Source: Trichomonas vaginalis G3
Lineage: Eukaryota > Parabasalia > Trichomonadida > Trichomonadidae
DNA length: 64,000 nt
NCBI RefSeq assembly: GCF_026262505.1
Contig: NC_067203.1
Span: forward strand, 26,517,411 to 26,581,410
Direction of reading: 5' to 3'
A program made the position numbers and the translations under genes. The notes beneath the pieces are model-generated. The model worked only from the letters and a program-made list of their open reading frames with translations. It was not told where the DNA came from and searched no databases. Shown here one piece after another: positions 1 to 9,669 of the stretch; position 1 is the first letter of the stretch; each line of letters begins with the position of its first letter.

Positions 1-1996
1 AACACCCCAGTACTTACGCTTGGAGAGGACATGAACTTCGGTGAAAATTTTGTCCAATTTGAATTGACCCATCTTTTCACCGACCATTCCCATTTCAATG
101 AGTTTGTTGTATCCTTCTTCGTTCGTCATGAGTGCGTCAATGTTCTCATAGTAAACCTTGACTTTCGATTTGACTTCCGAGAAGAACTCATTGAAGTTGT
201 CAAGGACTGCCTTTGCGAACTGAGGGTAAGACCAATGTTCGACAATAGGTTTTAATGTGGTTACTAAGCCACTTTGACCTTGAGTGAATTCGTACTTCAA
301 AACAAAAGGAGAAAACCTTTCAACAAAGTTGTCGACCTTCTCATAATGTTTACTCTTCATCTCTTGAGGTTTCTTAATGGAATATCCCCATGTCGAATTC
401 ATAAGAAACTTGAGTGTCATTGCAAGTTTGGGGTTTGAAGCTTTCCTAATATCATACAGTTGTTGTATGACTTTTCCAACTGTATAGTTCCTTCCCGGGA
501 ACTCACCATCTTCGTTTGGAATTCCAGTCGGAATATATTGGACAAACCTCATGTATGCAGCGTTAAGGTCGACATAGTATATCTTTTCATCTGAGTCGAA
601 CTTGTCGCAACCAATTGGTCCAGTTTGTGGAAATTCAAGTGAGTCTCTTATCTTCTGAGAAACTTCTCCTGTTATCTCATAAACATCGTCGAAGCAACCT
701 GTTTCATATAAAACCTTCTGACCTAACTCAGATGCTCTCCAATACAATTTGACGTCAATTGGATGTCTCAATGGAAGTTTGTTTATAGCATCTTGAAGTT
801 CTTGCAACCTCATTGGAAGTTCTTCTGGTTCAGGTTGGTATCCGAACAAACCAACTCCTTGTGGAACTGTGTACTTCTTTTGTACTAGAACTTTGTCTGG
901 AACAACTTTTGGTCTTGCTAACAATGAAAAGTTGTTTCGTCTTTTGGTACAAAAGTTTCTGTCAGCTTGTCATCTGGAATTGGTTCCAACAAACCTTTCT
1001 CGAAAAGAATGTTTACAGCTCTGACAATGTTGCACTTACTTTTACCAAAGAATGGGTTTGTAAGACTTTCGTTCAACATGAAGTGGTTGTGGACAATTAC
1101 AATCTTCAACCATGGTAAGTCTTTGTCAACAACATAGTCGTCATGTGAAGAACCTTTAGCTGTAGGTATGTTGACTCGGATATTGACATTTGCCAACGGT
1201 GCAATTTTTGCCAATTGACCTCTGAGAATGTACCTTGTCTTCACACATGACTCAAGATACTTCATCTTCTCATCTGTAACAAGACCAGAGTTCCTGAGAC
1301 ATGTAAGAATGCAAGGTTCGTTGACAATTGTTTCAATTGAATTGTAAATTCCATACCTTGTCAAGTCAATGTCAGACTTATTTATGAAGGGGAAGTATCC
1401 AGCATGTTGTCTGACTGCTTGAGGGTTAGGTTGGTACCATTCGAACTTGACACTTGCAATTCCTTCAATTGCATTCAAAATGTCTGAGTCGGAGTCAACC
1501 ATTTGTTCTCTCTTTGTAGTCTTGAAAGCGTCAAGAAGTTTTGCGGCTGTTTGTTCATTGCCATGTGCATAGTAATGTGACCATCCAAATCTGTTATGGT
1601 CAATCTGAGATTGTGTCCTTTTTATTTCCGTCTTGAATTGCAGCAAGTACTCCCTGAAGCCTTCTTTGTTCTTTCCTTCGTCAAAGTTTACTGTAAAGGT
1701 TCGACCAGATGTAATTTGACTTCTAACTTCACGATACTTTTCATATGCATATCTTGTTCTTTCCATGGGAGCATGTGCGTCTTCACCTTTTCCTTTTTTC
1801 CTTCTCAAAGGATGCAATTGTTCGTCATGTTTCCAGTAGAATCTGGCAAGCCGTCGTGTCCTTCAACTTGAGGTTCACTAACATCGAAAGGCATGTCCAT
1901 AAGACGTTCTTCTTCTAACCTCTCTAGTCTGTTTGGATAATTGGCACGTGCTGTTTCCAAATCTAATTCGTAGGTCAGACCAGCCAGTTTTGTCAT
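1..1996 (-). pseudogene. Maverick protein-primed DNA polymerase B (partial, fossil)
   Basis: The minus-strand translation shows family-B polymerase palm features: a YVDLNAAYM-like motif A region near 580, a KFLMNSTWGYS motif B region near 410, a YYENIDAL motif C region near 150, and a KRKYWG motif near 15. The N-terminal part reads from about 1996 leftward. In Polintons this enzyme replicates the element by protein priming. The gene runs off the left edge, so its C terminus is missing from view, and it looks broken. Family assignment rests on motif order and on the neighbouring integrase and tail-fibre genes. Confidence 0.85.
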
Positions 1997-2270
1997 AGAC
2001 TTTTATGGTCTTCCTTTCTTATATTTAAACTTCTTCGAAACTCTCCAACCATATCTTTGTAACTCTGCTTTTATTCTAGCAGACTTTCTGTCCATTTATA
2101 TGGGGGCATTTTTATAAAAATAAAAAAATATTTTTTTTTACTTTACATAACCGCCTGCTGCCATAAGTCTTTGACGCCAACCCATACCAGCTAATGAAGG
2201 TTGACTTGGTTTAGTTTGGAAACTAAACTTTGGTTTTGGTTTATCTTCAGTTTTTGGTTTTCTTCTTCTT

Positions 2271-2723
2271 CTATGGTTTTTCGTCACTTTTCGGTTCCTC
2301 TGACTTTACTTCACTTGCAGGAACAGTTGTGTCGTCAACATCTTCATAAATATCATATGTCATTTGTTTTTGTTTTCCTTTCAACTTTTTGTGTTTGTTG
2401 TAAAGTTTAGAATATTTCGACTCTAAGTCAATGAGATGTTCTATAATGAACTGTTGGTCAGTGAAGTAAACTTTTCCATCTGTTGTCTCGAAAGCTCCTT
2501 CAGACTTCAATATTTTATTTGTGAGAGTCTGTTTCTTTTTTGAGATACTAGCCGTTCCATTTCTATGAAAAGTGACTTTATAGTTAGGGTTTGTATTTCC
2601 AGACCTGGCACTTTCTATTATTGAATTTTTCTCTTCATCTGTAAGTTCTTTGACAGGTTTTGACAATGGTTCTGAACTTTTTGTTTGTGGTGTCAAATCT
2701 ACCGTTTCAACTTCTTCGGTCAT
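2271..2723 (-). CDS. Maverick small hydrophilic protein, 150 aa
   Basis: An open frame with an ATG start, in the same orientation as the polymerase and directly upstream of it within the Maverick. It is highly charged, with an acidic, Ser/Thr-rich N terminus, a Lys-rich middle (FHRNGTASISKKK), a predicted helical segment around residues 90-120 (FIIEHLIDLESKYSKLYNKH) and an acidic C-terminal tail. No catalytic motif is recognisable. Position and composition suggest a virion-associated or DNA-binding accessory protein, but this is inference only. Confidence 0.6.
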   Translation of the reverse strand: MTEEVETVDLTPQTKSSEPLSKPVKELTDEEKNSIIESARSGNTNPNYKVTFHRNGTASISKKKQTLTNKILKSEGAFETTDGKVYFTDQQFIIEHLIDLESKYSKLYNKHKKLKGKQKQMTYDIYEDVDDTTVPASEVKSEEPKSDEKP

Positions 2724-2742
2724 TTCATCTCAGTAAAAAATT

Positions 2743-2883
2743 TTAATTTGGTTTGTTTTCAACTGGTTGTTTAGGTTTTTTAAGTCGGTCTAAAACTTCC
2801 TGAGGTATAGGAAGAACTTTACAAACACGTGGTGTAAAAGGTGGTCTTCCATGACTTATTCTGTTTAAAGCTGCATTGTTCAT
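2743..2883 (-). CDS. Maverick miniprotein, 46 aa
   Basis: A short open frame from an ATG at 2883 to a TAA at 2743, filling the gap between two other small Maverick genes. The predicted peptide is basic and proline-rich (HGRPPFTPRV, then KKPKQPVENKPN at the end). Its start context (a TTTCATCTCA-like stretch read on the plus strand) matches that of the neighbouring 150-aa gene, which argues that both are transcribed alike. No function is recognised. Confidence 0.45.
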   Translation of the reverse strand: MNNAALNRISHGRPPFTPRVCKVLPIPQEVLDRLKKPKQPVENKPN

Positions 2884-2902
2884 TTCATCTCAATAAAAAA
2901 CT

Positions 2903-3304
2903 TTACATTCTCCACGTTTGAAGCGGTTGAGGTTGGTTATTGTTTACCCACTGTTGTGCATGGTTATATCCTCTGTTAAAGAATCTTTCACCTTGGTCCA
3001 TATAGTGTCCTGCTTGGTTATAGTAGTCATTTGCTTTGTTATAATAGTTTCCTGCTTGTCTTCCTACATTGTCCATCCATCCTTGAACTTTTCCTCTTGT
3101 TTCAGGATTTGGAATAAGATTTGTTGCATCTCGTGCTACATCCCAACCTTTCTGTACAGTTTGTATAATAGGTTGTGCTTTCTCTTTAAGTATACCTAAT
3201 GTACTCAAAATCTTCCTTCCAACTCCAAATACACCTCTGGCTATTGTTCCCACTGCGGGTAAAAATCTAGATGCGACTCCTGCTAATGCGCCTAATAAAC
3301 CCAT
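2903..3304 (-). CDS. Maverick small glycine-rich amphipathic protein, 133 aa
   Basis: ATG-started open frame, 133 residues. Residues 1-40 form a Gly/Ala-rich hydrophobic to amphipathic stretch (MGLLGALAGVASRFLPAVG, then GVFGVGRKILSTLGILKEK). The second half is rich in Tyr, Asn and Gln (NYYNKANDYYNQAG). The layout resembles small membrane-active or core proteins of adenovirus-like elements, but no sequence family is recognised. It is divergently arranged with the integrase gene, whose ATG lies 17 bases away. Confidence 0.55.
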   Translation of the reverse strand: MGLLGALAGVASRFLPAVGTIARGVFGVGRKILSTLGILKEKAQPIIQTVQKGWDVARDATNLIPNPETRGKVQGWMDNVGRQAGNYYNKANDYYNQAGHYMDQGERFFNRGYNHAQQWVNNNQPQPLQTWRM

Positions 3305-3321
3305 TTCTTATAGGGTAAAAA

Positions 3322-4281
3322 ATGACGAATCCGAACAAGGACCCCTATGTTTCTAAAGCGATAAAGAAAGCACTCATGATAAAAATCTTTAGTTCAACAC
3401 CAAATGCTTGGTTTATGGATATCTTGGAAAACATTCCGAGAGTTAGAACAGATGGACCTCCATACTGGTTAATATTTGTTAGTCAAAACACAAGATACTG
3501 TGAAGCCATACCATTACAGTCCAAAGCTATTTTAGATATCTTAGCAGCTTTGACAATATTCGTTGACAAATACCATCCAACAAAACTGACATCTGACTGT
3601 GAAAGTTCTTTCAAATCAGATGATATTAAAAACTATCTGCGTTCAAAAAATGTAAACCAATATTTCATTATCGACCAAAACCATTCTGCTCTTGGTGTCA
3701 TTGACGGATGTATAAAAATGTTAAGAGACTTAAACCAACCACAAGGTGGTGAAGCAAATGAAATGTCATATGACGACAAATATAGACACTTCTCCATGGC
3801 AAAGATGAGACAAGTTTTAAATATTTACAATAACCGTAAACAAAAAGGTTTGGGAAACCACTCCCCCGAAGAAATGAAAAACAACCCTGACTTAGAGAAA
3901 GACTATATATTTAATAATTTAGTCAAAAGAGACAAACAAGAAAGAATGCCGGGCTTCAAACTTCAGAAAGGTGACAAAGTAAAAATAGAAATACCTAAAC
4001 GCGACCCATATGAAAATACTATTGACTATGACAACAATGGGAACTCGACAGGTACTCACATTCGTGTTCGTAAAAATAGAAGAAAGTATACAAGAGAATA
4101 TTATGAAGTTTTAGGCAAACATGGCAAAATGTACACACTGCAAGCAGAAGATAAAACTACTATTGTCAGACCTCGTTTCAAACTTGTCAAAGTTCAAGGT
4201 GGTATACTTTCAAAGACAGTTCCTAACAAATATAAGACAACTCCTGACGAATATGCTAAAGAAGTTGAAAATGACGACTAA
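3322..4281 (+). CDS. Maverick rve-type integrase, 319 aa
   Basis: An intact frame of 319 residues. The core shows the retroviral-type integrase fold: WFMDILENIP near residues 30-40, TSDCESSFKS near 92-101, and a helix carrying the last acidic region (HSALGVIDGCIKMLRD) near 121-136. A basic C-terminal segment follows (KLQKGDKVKIEIPKRDPYE), typical of the SH3/chromo-like tails of these integrases. It would catalyse insertion of the element. Being open throughout while neighbours are damaged is consistent with a young copy. It sits divergently between two small minus-strand genes. Confidence 0.87.
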   Translation: MTNPNKDPYVSKAIKKALMIKIFSSTPNAWFMDILENIPRVRTDGPPYWLIFVSQNTRYCEAIPLQSKAILDILAALTIFVDKYHPTKLTSDCESSFKSDDIKNYLRSKNVNQYFIIDQNHSALGVIDGCIKMLRDLNQPQGGEANEMSYDDKYRHFSMAKMRQVLNIYNNRKQKGLGNHSPEEMKNNPDLEKDYIFNNLVKRDKQERMPGFKLQKGDKVKIEIPKRDPYENTIDYDNNGNSTGTHIRVRKNRRKYTREYYEVLGKHGKMYTLQAEDKTTIVRPRFKLVKVQGGILSKTVPNKYKTTPDEYAKEVENDD

Positions 4282-4306
4282 GCAATTCTATACCATGCGT
4301 AAACTG

Positions 4307-6209
4307 TCATGTAAGGTGGCATGTATTCTTTACTTTGTCCCGTTGTTTGCGTATATCCTGAAACGAAATGTGTATGGTTTCCTTCTCCCTGCGTCTTATT
4401 CCAGTAAAATTTATAGCAAACTTAACGTCCTCTTTAACATCATATCCTTTACCTTTTGTCATTCCTGACCAATCCCAATATCTATGACTATGCCAACCTG
4501 CTTGAGATGTACTTAAATCTATGTAATGACTGTGTGCAGGTAAATTTTCACCTGAAATCGTTTTACTTCCACCTGTTTCCTTTGAAGAGTTTGCACAATA
4601 CAAAAACCTGTCGACTATTTGTTCCCATGCACCAACACCAAATTACTTGAGGACCTCTTGCTTCCATAGATGTATAAATAGAACCTACTGGGTTCATTAA
4701 ATCAAACATATGAGATATTATAGGATTGTCTCTTTTGAACTTAAAATATAGTGCAACTATTTCAGGTTTCTTCTGGTTTGTGTCAGAATATTTTTTATAA
4801 TAAAATCTTATGTTTTCAGGGTAAGTAAAGTCTTGACTATAATATTTATTTCTGTCATCTGTATAATAATATACTATTCTCGTTTTTTCTATTGCATTAT
4901 ATCTTTTATATCTATAATAATCTAAATATAATGTTAGCTTTTGTTCATCTACATGTGGTGTTCTGTCGTCATCTCCATAGTCATAATAATGTGGTGCCGG
5001 AGCTGGGTCAGGTAATATCATATCCACCATTTCATAAACTCTTAAATATTTCTTTTGTTCGTCTCCATATAAGTTTAAGTAGCAGTTGTTGTCTAATGGA
5101 ACTTTAACTTGTGTACCATCATTCTTTTTATAGCTTACATACATTTCATTGTTATTTTTCGGAATGAGTTTATGCCGTGTACCATTTTTTAAGGACTGTA
5201 CCAACTGCCATCTAAAATATTTATTTTCTTCATTGACAGAAAAGTCACCAACAATAGTTTCAATATTTTTTGTTCCTATCAAACTTTGGTATATTTCATT
5301 GACATATGTTTTATCTGCTTTATTTTCAAGGCTAACGTTTAAGTCTGTTATTTCAGAAGATGTATGTGTATGTCCAACGTCACTTTTCCTGTTTAAGGTT
5401 TCTTGTAAGTTTGTAATATTTGCAATGGTATGTGTATGTCCAACGTCACTTTTCCTGTTTAAAGTTAGTTGTAAGTTTGTGATATTTGCAATGGTATGTG
5501 TATGTCCAACGTCACTTTTCCTATTTAAGGTTTCTTGTAAGTTTGTAATATTTGCAATGGTATGTGTATGTCCAACGTCACTTTTCCTGTTTAAAGTTAG
5601 TTGTAAGTTTGTGATATTTGCAATGGTATGTGTATGTCCAACGTCACTTTTCCTGTTTAAGGTTTCTTGTAAGTTTGTAATATCAGATATAGAATGTGTA
5701 TGAGTCTTATCTGCTTTTGTCTCTAATGTTTCCTTAAGACTTGGTATTTGGTTAATATAATGTATATGAGTCTTTTTAGAATATTCGTTTTCAGCTCTTG
5801 TCACTTCAATTGACATTTTATTGTCAACATATGTTTTGTCTGCTAGTTCAGGATGAGTATGTTCTTTTGTTGCATAAGCATTGTTAGCTCTTTCTTCTTC
5901 TTTTGCTATTGCATCGTCTACATATTCTTTGTCAGCTTTGTTGTCAACATCTGCTTTCAAAAGAAGTTCATTTATAGGTTTCTCGTTTAAAGTTCCTTTT
6001 GTTGGATTTATACAGACAGTATTGTTCTTATTGTCTTGAAATAGAAACTCATCTGTTATAGGGTTTAATGTCAGTTTTAAGTCACCCCCTTTCAATGACT
6101 CAGATATCTTAGAATAGTTTGAAAAGTTTGTTGTGTTCTTATTTAGAGCTTGCATAATGAGTTGTCGGTTGTGTTGTATTTCTCTCATAGACGCTGTTTC
6201 ATTTGACAT
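4307..6209 (-). pseudogene. Maverick phage-tail-fibre-like protein (fossil)
   Basis: A large minus-strand gene of the Maverick. The N-terminal third has heptad-like segments (ADKEYVDDAIAKEE). The centre carries five 22-residue units of the type KSDVGHTHTIANITNLQxTLNR, alternating between QETLNR and QLTLNR. The C-terminal part has the MNPVGSIYTS and LPAHSH motifs typical of phage tail-collar/tail-fibre tips. Such HTHxIxxITxL repeats form trimeric fibres in phages, so an attachment role is inferred. The gene looks broken (about one break). Its best-preserved stretch spans 4563-6209. Confidence 0.72.
5340..5700 (-). repeat. 66-bp tandem repeat in tail-fibre gene
   Basis: About five copies of a 66-bp unit, each encoding a 22-residue GHTHTIANITNL-type block. 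Two unit subtypes alternate strictly (one reads QETLNR, the other QLTLNR), so the array behaves like a 132-bp higher-order repeat, as expected if it expanded by duplicating a pair of units. Confidence 0.9.
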
Positions 6210-6227
6210 TTTTATTATAGATAAAAT

Positions 6228-7076
6228 ATGCTTCCAATAGAAAAAGAAAATTCTAGAGTTGCTACAACTAAACCATTAGATGAACTTTTTACTAATGTCG
6301 GTCAAAAGTTTGAGACAGATACCGTAAAGCATGAAGGCTATCGTTTTGACTACCCATTAAGATGGTTAAGAGACCCATCTGTCACAAAAGCTATTGGCTT
6401 TCGAAGAATAAAGTTTGTGTCTGTAGAAGATAAAAGTTTTCCATTTATTGTAAGGTTTCATATAGATTATACATCTGAAGGGCAACGAAAAATGTGGGAA
6501 GAAATTGAGCTAATACAAGTTGACCTCTCATCTTCTCTACAGACTGCATTAAAAAATATAGAAGATAAAATAAATTCATGTTATGCAAAATATGCTGATG
6601 AATATGCGAATACCGATAGCACACTTTATGTGAGAATTGTATATGACAAACAAAATTCACAAGTGTCATTTCAAATCTACGAAGACAATCCAAATAAAGA
6701 CGAACAAATATATACAGAATTCACTGCAATGTCATGGTATTATTTGCAAAGAATGTTAAATCAGAAAGTTGAACCTCCTTTAGCAAATCTCTACAGTCGA
6801 TATGCAAGAGATGAACCATATTTATTTAAAGATGTTTTCGACCCAGATGCTATTATTGTTCATGCTTCATTTTCTGGCGCCCAAAACTCTTTCTTATGCT
6901 TGGCAAATGACTTTTACGAAAAACCTACAAAGTTATACGAACCACCAAGTGGAAGTATTTCAGACTTTCAAGTATGGTTTACTACAGATGGAAGAAAAAG
7001 AATAATTCCATTATACCATGCGTTTTACTTAGAACTTAGTTTCATATACAACTACTATCGAACGATAAAAATATAA
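6228..7076 (+). CDS. Maverick conserved protein, minor-capsid candidate, 282 aa
   Basis: An open frame of 282 residues beginning 18 bases beyond the divergent tail-fibre gene. It is rich in alternating beta-strand-like segments (KFVSVEDKSFPFIVRFHIDYTS, TLYVRIVYDKQNSQVSFQIYED) and ends with an aromatic tail (FIYNYYRTIKI). Its size and beta-rich character fit the single-jelly-roll minor capsid (penton-like) protein of Polintons, but no diagnostic motif is seen and the assignment is inference from context. The frame looks whole. Confidence 0.55.
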   Translation: MLPIEKENSRVATTKPLDELFTNVGQKFETDTVKHEGYRFDYPLRWLRDPSVTKAIGFRRIKFVSVEDKSFPFIVRFHIDYTSEGQRKMWEEIELIQVDLSSSLQTALKNIEDKINSCYAKYADEYANTDSTLYVRIVYDKQNSQVSFQIYEDNPNKDEQIYTEFTAMSWYYLQRMLNQKVEPPLANLYSRYARDEPYLFKDVFDPDAIIVHASFSGAQNSFLCLANDFYEKPTKLYEPPSGSISDFQVWFTTDGRKRIIPLYHAFYLELSFIYNYYRTIKI

Positions 7077-7080
7077 CTTT

Positions 7081-7314
7081 TTAATATACCGGTTGTGGTT
7101 GCCAACTTGACTGTGGTGCAGGTTCAGGCTGTTGTATTACAGGAGCTTGTTCTTCTGGTTCAGGGTCTTTAGGTATAATACCAACAAACTGACCTACTCT
7201 TTTACCAATATTTTTGACACCGTTCCATACTCCTCTTCCGACAGATTTTATTCCATTCCATATACCTCTTCCAACATTTCGAAAGAAGTTTCCTATCTTA
7301 CTGAAGAAACCCAT
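7081..7314 (-). CDS. Maverick small basic protein, 77 aa
   Basis: ATG-started frame convergent with the minor-capsid candidate (4-base gap). Residues 1-45 consist of repeated amphipathic basic turns (GRGIWNGIKSVGRGVWNGVK). Residues 46-77 are a Pro/Gln tail (EPEEQAPVIQQPEPAPQ). The architecture resembles small core or membrane-active peptides of adenovirus-like elements; that role is inferred, not shown. Confidence 0.55.
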   Translation of the reverse strand: MGFFSKIGNFFRNVGRGIWNGIKSVGRGVWNGVKNIGKRVGQFVGIIPKDPEPEEQAPVIQQPEPAPQSSWQPQPVY

Positions 7315-7332
7315 TTTACTATATGTAAAAAT

Positions 7333-7695
7333 CTAATATCCGCCTAGTCTCTTACGTTTCCTGTTGAGTTCCATAGCATTCTTTAACTGGAGCTCATACA
7401 TTCTGTTTCTCCTCTGGTAGAAAACATATTCTGGGTCAACTCCTGTGTTCGCGTCATCTGCATAAAGTTGTTTATATCCCACTTCAGGGTTTGTATAAAA
7501 CTCTTTCCATCTCATATTTGCATACCATGGTGGCAAACCTAACGCAGCGTCATTTGACATGGCAGTTTGCATTTGTACATCTGTTGGCACTTGACCATAG
7601 TTTGCCATTGCAGTTTGTATTCTAACTTTATTTGGAATATTCTCTGGGTTTGGTTGTCCAGTTTGCTGTGCATTCGCTAAGTTCTGTGCGTCCAT
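7333..7695 (-). CDS. Maverick small protein, 120 aa
   Basis: An open frame of 120 residues in line with the neighbouring minus-strand small genes. It has two imperfect repeats near the N terminus (VRIQTAMANYGQVP and VQMQTAMSNDAALG), a central aromatic stretch (PPWYANMRWKEFYTNP) and a basic C terminus (ELNRKRKRLGGY). No family is recognised. It looks whole and is probably structural, judging only by position. Confidence 0.5.
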   Translation of the reverse strand: MDAQNLANAQQTGQPNPENIPNKVRIQTAMANYGQVPTDVQMQTAMSNDAALGLPPWYANMRWKEFYTNPEVGYKQLYADDANTGVDPEYVFYQRRNRMYELQLKNAMELNRKRKRLGGY

Positions 7696-7718
7696 TTAAT
7701 ATTAGATAAAAATATCTC

Positions 7719-7850
7719 TTACGAGTACATATGCTGAACATTTGCAGGCATTGGTTCATCTTCATATTCTCTGTACTTTTCTGCCACGTCAAATAAATAA
7801 ATGACACAATGGAAAAAACCTAAAACAAGTAGTCCTATTTCAAACCACAT
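7719..7850 (-). CDS. Maverick single-pass membrane miniprotein, 43 aa
   Basis: A short frame from an ATG at 7850 to a TAA at 7719. Residues 3-23 are a clean transmembrane helix (FEIGLLVLGFFHCVIYLF), followed by a charged tail (DVAEKYREYEDEP). It lies tightly between the 120-aa gene and the methylase remnant, overlapping the latter's end by a few bases, so the slot is likely a real gene. Function unknown. Confidence 0.42.
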   Translation of the reverse strand: MWFEIGLLVLGFFHCVIYLFDVAEKYREYEDEPMPANVQHMYS

Positions 7851-8649
7851 TTACTTACTAATAAAATTTCTTTATTGTGACACTTTCTCCAGTTTATAGG
7901 ACCTCTCTCATATTCTATCTTGTCATATATAAACTCATAGTCATGTATGTCCTCTAACCATCTCATAACGGTTTCCAAACCACTTTTATCGGATGTAAAG
8001 TAAAAGCATGGATGGTTATGTATAACGTCTAAAGTTTCTAAAGAGTCTCTCAAAGTCCGGTCTACTTGGTATTGAAAATCCCATGTGTTATAGAACGGCG
8101 GGTCCACTATAAAGAAAACATTTTCCTTGTCTTTATATTTTTCATACAACTCTGTCCAATGACATCTCACAAACTCTATACCCTCAATATATTTTTCTAT
8201 GTCCTCTTTGAAAACATTTGTATAGTTAAGATATAAAACTTTTGACATAAGTGTTTCAATGTCATGAACTCTTATAGCACCACTATATAATAGTCTAGCA
8301 GATATACTATCCCAGTCTATATTATCTGCTTTTTCAAAACCTCTCTCACAATATTTTTCTTATCTAATGGTATACGTTCCATCTTACCTATAGGTATCTT
8401 TTCTTTTAACTCTTTCAATATTTTGTTTGTGTCTGGTATATGTTTGAGACGGTTCATATAGTTGTCGAAGTCATTGCATATAATCTTTGAGTCAGGAAAT
8501 ACGGTATGACATAAATGGGATATATAGAAACTTCCACCGAACAAATCTACAAATGTTAGACCATTCGGTAGTTTCTTAAGTTCTCTCAATATAATATTAC
8601 ATCTACTCTTATTTCCAAAGAACGGTAACGGCGGTTTTGTAAAATTCAT
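7835..8649 (-). pseudogene. Maverick Dam-like DNA adenine methylase (fossil)
   Basis: Minus-strand remnant of a D12-class N6-adenine methyltransferase. The SAM-binding FFGNKSR and VDLFGGSFY motifs lie in its N-terminal part, and the catalytic VDPPFYNTWDF (DPPF/Y) motif in its C-terminal part. Methylases of this class are carried by some Mavericks and large DNA viruses. The gene looks broken, with about one or two breaks. Confidence 0.78.
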
Positions 8650-8680
8650 TTATATATAATAATAAAAATGTTTTTACCCC

Positions 8681-8738
8681 GAAAAGTGACAGAAAAGTGA
8701 CAAAACATGAAAACATATATAATTTGTGAAAAGTGACA
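8681..8738 (+). repeat. 11-bp direct repeats near Maverick end
   Basis: Three exact copies of GAAAAGTGACA at 8681, 8692 and 8728, the first two adjacent. They lie in the last 250 bases of the Maverick, between the methylase remnant and the presumed end. Iteron-like repeats close to a terminus could be a replication or transposase-binding site; this is inference. Confidence 0.6.
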
Positions 8739-8747
8739 CATTATATA

Positions 8748-8912
8748 ATGTTTTCGACCCAGAAGAAGGCTTCTTCCCAGAAGCAATGGAGGAGGAAGAA
8801 GAGGAGGAGGAAATACAAGACTCTATCCAAGAAGAGTCCTCTGAATTCACACCAGAAGACTAACAATTTTCCGAATAAAAACTTCATTTATACTAAACAT
8901 CTTCGGGGCTAG
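8748..8912 (+). CDS. Possible 54-aa basic protein at Maverick end
   Basis: A short ATG frame encoding a Lys/Arg/Gln/Ser-rich peptide with a QKQWRRKKRRRKYK cluster. The same DNA is open in another frame from an ATG inside it, giving an acidic peptide (MEEEEEEEEIQDSIQEESSE) that ends at 8863. A purine-rich stretch naturally gives both readings, so at most one is real. Kept only as a candidate. Confidence 0.2.
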   Translation: MFSTQKKASSQKQWRRKKRRRKYKTLSKKSPLNSHQKTNNFPNKNFIYTKHLRG

Positions 8913-8938
8913 AGGGCGCAACGCGCCTGGAAGCCCCA
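8904..8938. other. GC-rich stem-loop at Maverick/host boundary
   Basis: An imperfect GC-rich palindrome with outer arms GGGGCT/AGCCCC and inner arms GGCGC/GCGCC, standing out in AT-rich DNA. It marks the right-hand boundary of the element, or lies just outside it. Confidence 0.5.
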
Positions 8939-9669
8939 CTCACCTGACCTCAATTGATGCTAAGAAACAAGTTTTAAAATCATCTAAATTGGCAAATTTA
9001 GTAAACGGTCACCATGTAATAATTGTAATGATTTCATGAACAGGCTGGAATGTTGATTTATGCCATTGGTAAAATTTTAAATGAACTTCAAATTTTTAAA
9101 TTTTGTAAAAATTTTCTGATGATTTTAAGTGATTGCTAAGCCCCATTTGAACAATGGCAAGTTACACTAAATAACATGTCCTAACAAGCTGAAAATAAAT
9201 GAGATGTTTCAATTTCAAACTTCTAAAGATATGAACTACAGGTATTTAAATCAATTTGTTCATTATCAAAAACAGTTTCAGTATGTTATTCCAAAATTAA
9301 TTAAATGGCTATTCTAACTGTGCATTAAGTGATGACACATTATAATATTCAATAAGAAACACATTTACAGAGTTATAACATGCTTATATTCCGATGATTG
9401 ATCCAATTGAAAAAAATTATTTTTCCTTCCATAATTACTCTTTTAAAAAATTCCTCAGATCAAAACATTCATCACCGATATATAATTTATAAATGGCAGC
9501 ACAGCTGCATTCAAAAATTTCAGTGAGCAAAATTAATTGAATGATATTTTTAGATAATTCCGCCATTTATTAATTCTTTATAATTGGCTAAAATCATTTT
9601 GAGAATTGACTTATAAAAGCACGTTACACATTCAATTCTCAAACGTGCTTTTCAAACTCTCATTTTCTG
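8939..9669. other. AT-rich spacer, nothing recognised
   Basis: About 730 bases of AT-rich DNA without an open frame or recognisable repeat. It separates the Maverick from the ubiquitin-like pseudogene. Confidence 0.6.

Larger units (their letters stand above)
1..8912. mobile_element. Maverick/Polinton, right-hand part, broken
   Basis: A contiguous block of viral-type genes: protein-primed family-B DNA polymerase, several small proteins, an rve integrase, a tail-fibre-like protein, a minor-capsid candidate and a Dam-like methylase. This content matches Mavericks/Polintons, which are very abundant in Trichomonas vaginalis. The left end, and presumably the major capsid, protease and packaging ATPase genes, lie outside the window. 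Base composition changes to gene-poor AT-rich host DNA just after about 8.93 kb, so the right end is placed there by eye; no terminal inverted repeat can be matched because the other end is not visible. The copy looks broken, with a handful of breaks spread over at least three genes. Several small genes still look whole, which suggests a fairly recent insertion. Confidence 0.88.

Noticed and set aside
5149-5703. 184-codon plus-strand frame
   Set aside because: Antisense shadow of the 66-bp repeats in the Maverick tail-fibre gene.
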